64,000 nt of DNA, from the NCBI GenBank assembly GCA_037176705.1, contig CM073897.1:43526488-43590487 (forward strand). Reading direction: 5' to 3'. The notes beneath the pieces are model-generated. The model had not been told where the DNA came from and ran no database searches. It saw nothing but the letters and a program-made list of their open reading frames with translations. The translations under genes and the position numbers were made by a program. Of the stretch, positions 55,691 through 64,000 are shown in pieces. Origin of the DNA: Molossus alvarezi (Eukaryota; Chordata; Mammalia; Chiroptera; Molossidae). Each line of letters begins with the position of its first letter. Position 1 is the stretch's first letter.

Positions 55691-56070
55691 CTAGGCTGAT
55701 CTTTACAGGCTTCAGGGCTCTCTCAGCACCAGCCATTTCACTCCTACTCCTGAGAAACTAACCCTTAACATGCTTTCTCCTTCCTTCCTTCCTTCCACCT
55801 CCCGCACAGTTCATATTCTGTGAATTTTCAGTCGAACAATATTGCTTCAATAATAATGCTTACATTTGGATAGCCCTGTACAGTCAGGTCACTGAAAATA
55901 AATGGGGATGTGACAAATAGAGAGTAAATCGAGCAATCCACAGAATCAATGAAGCCTGTGCTCTGGGTATTTACTTACTGCTGCTTTGGGATAGTTAGTT
56001 GCTTGGGATGAGTCTCCATTCCTCTTTATCTTTTTTTCTCACTCCCCCTCAATCCTTCCAACCTTTTCAG

Positions 56071-56216
56071 CTGCACAAGTGGCTATTGGATTGCCTTTTT
56101 TCTTTATCCTTTTATGTCTGTGTGTGGTGCCATGGGGATATTATTCTCCCTGCCTTGTGGAGAAGAATAAATTGGGACCCAAACCAGACCTCTTTGGACA
56201 TAGAGGTGCACCCATG
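56071..56216 (+). CDS. GDPD4: GDPD-family phosphodiesterase, exon g (last helix and start of catalytic domain)
   Basis: Acceptor CAACCTTTTCAG, donor ATG|GTAGGT. After completing Ala it reads AQVAIGLPFFFILLCLCVVP and WGYYSPCLVEKNKLGPKPDL, then FGHRGAPM. The 'SPC…E' turn and 'KP.L.GHRGAP' are the hallmark entry into the GDPD TIM-barrel. The His of HRG is a catalytic residue and the Arg binds phosphate in this family. GDE2/3/6 enzymes place this domain outside the cell. Confidence 0.95.
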
Positions 56217-56608
56217 GTAGGTTTGAGCATGATGGATGTGGGTGAGTACAGTGTGTATGGATTTATGGATAAGAGAAAGGGACCTCCGAACCTTAGGAAT
56301 CTCTGGAGAGGAAAAGGGGTTGGCTTTTGATGACAAGAATAGAGTTCATTATAAATGTTGGACTCGAATCCAGGTCACCTAACTCTCAGTCTATTTCTCT
56401 TTAATGTGCCCAGTGACATTGCCTCAGATGAGAAGAGTCCCAGAATCATTGGGTGGATGAGAATATATGCTGGCTCTTCAAAAAATGAGTGGAGGGAGCC
56501 AACATTTGTTTTTTAAAGTGCTTTCAATACCAGGCTTCCCTATGACCATAGAAGGGATATTGGGGGAGAAGCTCTGAGGTAGAGGCCTGATGTCCTTTCC
56601 TTCCACAG

Positions 56609-56691
56609 CTTGCACCTGAGAACACCATAATGTCCTTTGAGAAAGCTGTTGAAAACAGGGCCTTTGGACTGGAGACTGATATATACATAAG
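56609..56691 (+). CDS. GDPD4: GDPD-family phosphodiesterase, exon h (metal-binding motif)
   Basis: Acceptor TTTCCTTCCACAG, donor AAG|GTAAGA. It reads [20 protein letters not shown] then LETDIYI plus two bases. 'PENT' and 'ETD' follow HRGAP at the expected spacing, and Glu and Asp of ETD are the metal ligands of GDPD enzymes. GLETDI favours GDPD4 over recalled GDPD2 (FETDV) and GDPD5 (LQADI). The following exon, expected to contain a PFLMHD-type motif, was not found before the window ends. Confidence 0.95.
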
Positions 56692-58150
56692 GTAAGAAAG
56701 CAGGGCCTGGGTTGGAGGAGATAAGGCCAATGCCATGGAAGATGACCAGCCTGGACCAGGTTGTAGAGAGGACAAGCCTTGGGGAGTTTCTACTGGGTCA
56801 TATGCCACATGTGCACACAGTGTGCACACACATAGGCGTGCGCGTGTGCAGACTTACACAAACCACTTCTCCCTTGTAAACATACATCTGTACCACTGTA
56901 TTCTTAATTATAAGCTCATAAGTCATACACACACTATATGATGCCACACATAATTCAAATTTGTCCCTATTGCAAATCATACTTAAGACTTAACCCCTTG
57001 CACTACCTAGCAATATGTTTCGCTAACAGTCTCTGGACACCTACTATATTCCAGGCCTTCTTCTGGGTGCTATTGAGAGGCAAATGAGTACATTATACCT
57101 CTGCCTGAGTGATGTTTCCAGCCAGTGAAGGAGACATGGCATGTTTACAAATACCCACAGTATAAGACCATTTGTGGGGGTCCCTTCCAGAGAAGATAAG
57201 TCAAATGCGGAGGAAAAGGTTACCTCTTATAATAGGAAAAAAGACCTGTGTACTCAGAATTGTGTTTGGGTTGAGTTTTGAAGGAAAAAATATTTTACCA
57301 AAAAGATATGGTGATAGAGTATATTTCAGGCAGAGCAACAACTTATTCAAAGGCCTATAATAAAAAACAACAACTTTGTAATATCAGTGAGGTAGCCTGT
57401 ACGGATGCCACATTGACATGCTTGGGGACATGAGAGAGCCATGTGAAGAGGAGGTATGGCTGCGAGGCTCACTGAGCCTAGATAGTGGAGATTTCTAAAT
57501 GTGTAATGGGTGTTCACCATTGGTTTTAACAGATTTACTGTTGTTTTAAAAGATGTGGCAATCTGTGAAGGAGATTTCTCAAGGAGATGAGTAGTGGGCT
57601 GTAGCAATGTTCAAGAGAAAACAGTGGAATACTTGGATCAGAGCAGGGGTGTGGGCAAAAGACCTACTTGCTGTAAAATCTATGTACCTGAAAAGTTGGA
57701 AGTAGAAGGGCTTCATCTCTAGCATGAGGATATTAGTGAATGTGGTGTGTACAAGCTCCCTTCACAGCCTTTCTCTGAGGCCAACAGAAAAGAAATGAAT
57801 ATTCTAATTAAAAAATGAGGAAATGTTTGAACCTGGATTCACCAAAGGGAGATGTATTGGTAAGGTCATAAGGCTGGAAGGTCCATGACAAAGCCAGGAT
57901 TAAAACTAGATTTTCTGACCCCAGCCTGGGGTTCTTGACATTACCTGACAATGACAACTGTTCCATGCAGAATGTTTGAATCAGGGTTTTGAAACAGGAT
58001 GTTCTGTCAGAGCCCCTGGGTTCATTTGTGGAAGTGTCTGGGGCATAATGTAAAGGTGCTGAGCCAGTGAGCTCCCAGCACATGGTCTTTCTCTCTTGTT
58101 TTTGTGAATTCAACTGTGCTGTACATGATTCTTCCAACATCTCAGCTTCT
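56692..58150. other. Last intron, first part
   Basis: 57060-57660 carries phrases (TTTCAGGCAGAGCAACAACT, AAGGCCTATAATAAAAAACA) reminiscent of the old repeat at 1890-2470. Near 56815-56850 there is a CA-rich purine-pyrimidine stretch. No exon with the required phase was found. Confidence 0.4.
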
Positions 58151-60355
58151 AATCAAAGCTAAATGGCTATATGAATATTAAACGAAGTAGATTTCACAGC
58201 AAAAAATCACCAGAGACAAAGAGGGACATTACATAATGATAAATTCAAAAAAACTAATTCAGTAAGAGTACATAACAATTCTAAATATATATGAACCCCA
58301 AAACAGAGCTTCAAAATACATGAGGCAAAAACTGAAAGGAGAAATCAACAAACCCATAGCTATAGTTAAGAACTACAACACCCTTCTCATATTAATTGAT
58401 ATAATTACTAAACACAATACCATTAAAGACACAGAACAGCTAACAACACCATCACCAGCAGAATCTATGTGACATTTATAGAACACTCAACCCAAGAACA
58501 AAAGAAGACAATTTTTTTCAGGTATCTACAGAACATGTATCAATATAGACTATATCATATGCCATAAAACAAAACTGAACCAATTTAAAAATTCTGAAGT
58601 CATACAGAATGAATTCTCTGGCCACAATAGAATCACACTAGAAAGTGACAAAAATAATAAAATCTCTAAACAATTGGAAATTAAACAAGTCTAATTCTAA
58701 ATAATCCATGAGTTAAAGAGGTCTCCTCTACTTGATATGTGATTTGCAAAAATTGTCTCCCTTTAGTGGACTCTCTTTCATTTTTTTGATGCCAAATGAT
58801 TTTGACAAAGATGCAAAGAAATTCAATGACCCATGCCTCACACCATATATTAAAATTAATTAAAACAAAATCAATTACATAAATATAAGAGCTAATACCA
58901 GAAAACCCTTAGAAGAAAACACAAGGGTAAATCTTTATGACCTTGGACTTGGCAGTGTATTCTGTGATATGACACCAAAAGCATGAGCAACAAAAGGAAA
59001 GATAGATAAACTGGACTTCTTCAAAATTAAAAACTTTAGTACGTCAAAGGACATGATCAAGAACATTAAAAGATAAATTACAGAATGGAAGAAAATATTT
59101 GCAAATTGTATATCTGATAAGGGTTTAATGTCTAGAATATATGAAGAACTCCTACAACTCAACAATAGAATGACAACAATCCAATTAAAAAATGGGCAAA
59201 GGACCTTGAAAACATTTTTCCAGGTAAGTTATCTAGGTGGCCAAAAAGGACATGAAAAGATGTTCAACATTATCAGGAAAATACAAATCAAAATCACAAT
59301 GAGATATCCCTTCAAACTTACCAGTATGGCTATAATCTAAAAAAAGGAAAATAACATGTGTTGGTAAGGATTTGGAGAAATTATAAATGTGTACATTGCT
59401 GGTGGAAGTATAAAATGTTGTAGACACTGGAAACCAGTTTGTGCTTCCTCAGAAAGTTTAACATAGAATTATCATGTGAACTAACAAATCCATTGCTAAG
59501 TATATACCCGAAAAAATTTAAAACAGGGACTCAATGGGATACTTATATGCCAGTGTTTTTGCAGTATTATTCACTATAGCCAAAAGGTGGAACAGCCCAA
59601 GCATCCATCAACAGACACATTTTTAAAGTGTGGTATGTACATATAATTGGATATTATTCGGCCATAAAAATAATTAAAGTCTTCTATAACATGAATGTTA
59701 CAATATTAATGAACCTTGAAAATACTATGCTGAGTTAAACTAGCTAGACACAAAAAGAGAAATATGGTATGATTCTATTTATATGCAATATCTAGAACAG
59801 TCAAATTCATAGAGACAGAAAATAAGAGGTATCAGGGGCTAGGAGAAGGGAAGAATGGGGAATTAATACTTACTGGTACAGAGTTTTTATTTGGGATAAT
59901 AAAAAGTTTTGGAAATAGATAATGGTGATGGTTGCATAACATTGTATATGTAATTAATGCCATCAAATTGTACATTTAAAAGTGCCTTACAAATGGCAAT
60001 TTTTAAAATATATTTTACCGTAGTAAAAAATAATTGGGGGGAAAAAAACTAAACAGTGGAAGAAGGATAACCTTTTCAACAAATAGTCCTGAAGCAATTG
60101 ACATCCAGAAACAAAAGAAAAGACCCTCCACCTAAACCTCATGTTTTAGGGTGAGGGTAAAGAACCTCAAAATTGTGGATTTAAATGTAAAATGCAAAAT
60201 TCTAAAACCTTTAGAAAACAAAACAGGAGAAATTATTTGGGATCTTGGGCTAGCCAAATTATTCTTAAGCTTTATACCAAAAGCACTATCCATAAAAGGC
60301 AAACGTGATAAATGAGATCTTGTCACAATGAAAACTTTTGCTCTGTGAAAGAAGA
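58150..60355 (+). mobile_element. Old L1 fragments
   Basis: 58150-58740 is the endonuclease-side ORF2 (ATTTCACAGCAAAAAATCAC; AACAGAGCTTCAAAATACAT). After a deletion, 58860-60000 is the ORF2 C-terminus and 3' UTR (ATCTTTATGACCTTGGACTT; AAAGTGCCTTACAAATGGCA). 60046-60355 is a separate piece. All are highly decayed. Confidence 0.7.
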
Positions 60356-62183
60356 CCCTGGTAAGCTCTTTATTTCTTCTTTGATTCTAACTGGTAGCCT
60401 TGCTGGATAGAGTAATCTTGGTTGTAGATTCTTCCTTTTCACCACTTTGAACATTTCATGCCAATCCCTTCTGGCCTGCAACATTTCTGTTTAGAAATCA
60501 GCTGACAGTCTTATGTGAGTTCCCTAGTAGGTAACTAACTGCATTTGTCTTGCTGCCTTTAAGATTTGCTCTGTCTTTAACATTTGGCATTTTAATTGTG
60601 ATGTGTCTTGGTTTGGGCCTCTTTGGGATCATCTTGTTGGCACTGTCTGTGTCTCCTGGACTTGTGTGTCTTTTTTCTTCCCCAGATTAAAAGTTTTAGT
60701 CATTATTTCTTCAAATAATGTTTCAATCTTTTTATCTCTCTTCTCTTTCTGGTATCCCTATGATGTGAATGTTGGTGTGCTTGATGTTGTCCCAGAGGCC
60801 CCTTAAACAATCCTAATTTTTTGGATTCTTTTTTTCTTTTTGCTGTTCCAATTGGGTGTTTTTTGCTACCTTGCCCTGCAAATCGCTGATTGGCTCTTCT
60901 GCTTTATCTAAACTGCTGTTGATTCCACCTAATGTATTCTTCATTCAGTTAATGTATTATTCATTTCTGACAGATCCTTTTTTATAGTTTTTATCTCTTT
61001 GTTTATGTTCTCCCTGAGTTGATCTATTCTTCCTCTAAGTTTATGAGCATCCCTATAACCAATGTTTTGAACTCTGACTCTGGTAGATTGCTTGCCTCCA
61101 TTTTGTTTAGTACTTTTTCTGGAGTTTTCTCCTGTTCTTTCATTTGGGACTAGTTTTTTGTCTCCTCATTTTGGCTGCCTCCCTGTGTTTGTATTAGGTA
61201 GGTTTGCTACATCTCCCAGCCTTGGCAGAGTGGCATTATGTAGTAGATGTCCTGTGGGGCCCAGTGGCACAGTCTTCATGTTTGTCTGAGCAGGATACTC
61301 CAGAGATGTCCCTTGTGTGGGTTTTGTGTGCTGTCCTGTGGTAGTTGAGCCTTGATTGCTGTTGACATATTGGTAGGTGGGATTCACCCTCCGGCTGATT
61401 GGCTGTGAGGACTGGCTGTAACTACAGTGGAAAGCTATTGTGACACCAATGAGTGGGATTCACTCTAGCAGTGCTCTGGTGCCTGCTGAGTTCACCCTTT
61501 GGGTGTGTTGTTTCAGAGCTAACTGAGTGGTGTTTTGGTGTGGTTTGAAGCCAGCCACAAGGTGTATTGGTTCTAGGGCCTCTTTGGAGGGGCTCTGGTG
61601 CAGGCCAAGGTCAGCTGCTGCCTATGCCTGGCCTTGGGCCACTTGGTAGGAGCTACAGAGTGATCTGTGGTTGGTAGCTACCTGTGCTGGGGTCGGAAGC
61701 ACCTGGGAGTGGTTATGCTGTGAACTGAGGCTGGCTGCTACCAGTGCTAGGCTTGGACCACTTAGCAAGAGATACAGGGCACGCTGAGACCAGCTGCTGC
61801 TAGTTTGGGGTTTGTGGACCTTTGAGATATTTTAGACAAGTCTGCAGAAGGGACCCAGTGTGAATTAGGCTCTGAAAGAGGTTCTGTCTGGGAGTGTGAA
61901 TTGGGTGGGGCAAGATCTCAGACAATCACCAGGGTGGGGTGAGAGCCGAGTTAACCTAGTTAGTGGAGACTCAGATTTGGCACAAACTGTGTGGGAAGGG
62001 CTCAACAAAGAACAATGAAACCCATAGGCCTTTAATCCCAGGGAGAGCTGCCCCTATAGCCCTCACCCTGAGCCATACAATGCAGCTCTTCCCTGTATGT
62101 CCCTGGTGATTTTTGAGCTGCTGCTGCTTCTCTGGGGTTTCTCTGGAGCATTTTTGAGTGAGTGAGTCTCTTCTGGGGATTTT

Positions 62184-62413
62184 TTAAAAAAATCCTCACC
62201 CGAGGACATTTTTCCATTCTTTGTTCAGATAGAGCGGGAAGGAGAGAGAGGAAGAGAGAGAGAAATATCCACGTGAAAGGGACACATCAAATGGTCGCCA
62301 TCCGCACAACCCAACCAGGGCTGGGGACAAACTGCATCCGAGGTACATGCCCTTAGCGGGAACTAAACCCGGTTCTCTCCGGACAGCAGGCCAATGCTCT
62401 AACCGGCTAGGGC
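62184..62413 (-). mobile_element. Ves SINE
   Basis: Minus-strand Ves flanked by TTCTGGGGATTTTT and TTCTGGGGCTTTTT. The head has lost bases (ACCGGCTAGGGC replaces CCGCTGAGCCAAACCGGCCAGGGC). Confidence 0.9.
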
Positions 62414-62611
62414 TGTTCTGGGGCTTTTTAAGAGGATGCTTGAGTCATCAGCAGCCCTCTGTCTCACCCAGGCTGTGTCCCTTCTGATTTTCACAGCCAG
62501 ATGTTGTGAGGACTCCTCTTTTGGTACTGATGCTCCAGGCTGGGAAGCCTAGTGTGGGGCCAGAACCCCTTGCTCCTCAGAGCAGATCTCTGCAGCCAAG
62601 ATATCCCTCCC

Positions 62612-62823
62612 AATTATTTTTTTAAAATATATTTTTATTGAGGTTTAGATAGAGAGGAAGGGAGAGGGAGAGAGAGAAATAAAAACATCGATGAGAGAGA
62701 AACATCCATCAGCTGCCTCCTGCATGCTCCCTACCGGAGATTGATTCCACAACTAGGAATCGAACCAGTGACCTCTTAGTGCATGGGATGACGTGCAACC
62801 AACTGAGCCACATTGGCCAGGTG
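62612..62823 (-). mobile_element. Older tRNA-derived SINE
   Basis: ATATTTTTATTGAGGTTTAG, a GA-rich body, CATCGATGAGAGAGAAACAT and a head ending CCACATTGGCCAGGTG. TCCCTCCCAATTA before and TCACTCCTGATTC after may be the decayed duplication. Confidence 0.72.
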
Positions 62824-63182
62824 TCACTCCTGATTCTTAACCACCATACATGGGTATGGGACCAGCCCATTTCACATCTTCACCTCCTCCTACCAGTGTC
62901 AATGTGGCTTCTTCTTTATAATCTTAGCTATAGGAGTTCTGTTCAGCTAATCGTCAGGTGTTTTTTAAGGGTTGGTATTCTGTTTGAAATTTTGATGTGG
63001 TGTAAGAGGAGGCAAGCACAATATTTACTCCACCATCTTGACCCAGAGTCTTAATTAACTATGTGCTTTTATTTTCCCTCTCCAATCATTTGACATGTTA
63101 GTATCATGAATCTCACAATACATTATTAATTTTTGCTTTAAACATTTAGTCAATATTATTAAATATAAAAATATATATTTTA

Positions 63183-63344
63183 AATATTTATTTATTGATT
63201 TGAGAGAGAGAGAGAGAGAGAGGGAGACATCATTTTGCTGTTCCACTTATTTATGTATTCACTGGTTGATTCAGGTGGAGATTGAGCCTGCAACCTTGGT
63301 GTATTGGGTCGATGCTCTAACCAACTGAGCTAAGCAACCAGGGC
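63183..63344 (-). mobile_element. Older tRNA-derived SINE
   Basis: TTTATTTATTGATTTGAGAG, a GA-rich body, CACTGGTTGATTC, GCCTGCAACCTTGGTGTATT and a head ending AGCAACCAGGGC at 63344. It is shorter and more diverged than Ves. Confidence 0.75.
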
Positions 63345-64000
63345 AAAAAAAAAAAATTTTTTTAAATGTTTTAAATATTTACTTACATATTGTGTCTCAT
63401 ACTTTTTATTCTTGTGTTGTAGATGTATATGCCCAATTGGTATCTACTATTTGCCTAAGAATGTTTTAAAATTATTCTTATAGTACAGGCCTGCTGGAAA
63501 TGAATGATCTCATCTTTCTTTATATGAAAACAAATTTTTATTTTCCCTTCCTTTTTATTAAATATAAGTTTATTTTATATCTCAAGGTGTTATTTGTGTG
63601 CCAGAAACATTTTACTATGGTTGAAATGAAAATACGTACTCAATTTATTAAATTCAATACCCTACTTATAAAGTTTTTAAATTTAGCTTATATACCTTAT
63701 TTCATTTATAAATCTAACAAGTTAATCATTATTTTGAGTGATACTTTCATTCCATTTTTAATTAACTAAAATTCTTTAGATGTTTTTAACTGCAGTTATC
63801 TAATATGTTTTCTTTCTTTTGGTACTGCAGTTTTCTGACTTAATTTTTTCAGAATACTTGTCTTAAGTAATCCTTACCCTAAATGACTAGCATATGTCAC
63901 TTAGGATAAAGTTCTCAAGATTCACTCATGTTGTAGCATATTGAAGAATTTCCATCCAAAAAAAGGATGAATATTTCATTGTGTATACATACCAAATTTT
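63345..64000. other. AT-rich intron end; L1 scrap at the edge
   Basis: 63345-63890 is AT-rich and unrecognised. 63895-64000 (CACTTAGGATAAAGTTCTCA; GAATATTTCATTGTGTATAC) reads as antisense L1 ORF2 C-terminus running off the window. Confidence 0.5.

Larger units (their letters stand above)
60356..63052 (-). mobile_element. HAL1-like element, copy D (older)
   Basis: On the minus strand it begins near GACTCTGGGTCAAGATGGTG at 63052 and continues through a 5' UTR-like GC-richer region. ORF1 starts around 61170 (antisense of CTCCTCATTTTGGCTGCC) and ends near 60360 within the C-terminal domain. No ORF2 follows. It is more diverged than copies A-C, and a 5' truncated or deleted L1 cannot be excluded. 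It is interrupted by SINEs at 62184-62413 and 62612-62823. Confidence 0.6.

Noticed and set aside
56692..64000. Next GDPD exon (PFLMHD-type motif)
   Set aside because: Scanned for the motif in all frames of the + strand; nothing fits with AG/GT borders and the required phase, so the exon is probably beyond the window.

Overview
The window is nuclear DNA of a bat, most likely a vespertilionoid. The diagnostic signal is the large number of tRNA-derived Ves SINEs (head GCCCTGGCCGGTTTGGCTCA, CT-rich body, A-tail), together with mammalian LINE-1 (L1), ORF1-only 'half-L1' (HAL1) elements, MIR/L2 remnants and a vertebrate gene with GT-AG introns. There is no prokaryotic, organellar or CRISPR content.

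One host gene crosses the window on the + strand. Eight coding exons (3507-3610, 30589-30682, 34163-34222, 54038-54136, 54207-54300, 55161-55238, 56071-56216, 56609-56691) have compatible splice phases. Joined, they encode a multi-pass membrane segment followed by the start of a glycerophosphodiester phosphodiesterase (GDPD) domain, with the HRGAP, PEN and ETDI landmarks. The GDE2/3/6 group fits, best GDPD4. The first coding exon and the rest of the catalytic domain were not found here, so the gene runs past one or both edges.

Almost everything else is transposon sequence in its introns. In the 27-kb intron (3611-30588), old minus-strand L1s carry a younger truncated L1, a cluster of three SINEs at one target site, a DNA-transposon palindrome, an L1 plus HAL1 block inserted in the tail of an older SINE, a Tigger-like element with two tandem Ves copies, and an LTR split by a second HAL1. 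The 20-kb intron (34223-54037) holds a clear four-level stack. An old + strand L1 is split by a nearly full-length younger L1 (41103-50402). That L1 is split in ORF1 by a processed DENR retrocopy (17-bp target duplication) and in ORF2 by an HAL1 (16-bp duplication) whose ORF1 is intact. The last intron (from 56692) holds old L1 pieces and a fourth HAL1.

I see no new enzymatic system. The most notable items are the DENR retrocopy, which has an open frame but lacks about 35 internal codons (as if from an exon-skipped mRNA); two independent half-Ves elements made only of the tRNA-like head plus A-tail; repeated re-use of the same target site by Ves; the HAL1 with intact ORF1; and a tandem-repeat L1 5' UTR. 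Family names of old repeats and exact edges are from reading by eye, not from alignment.
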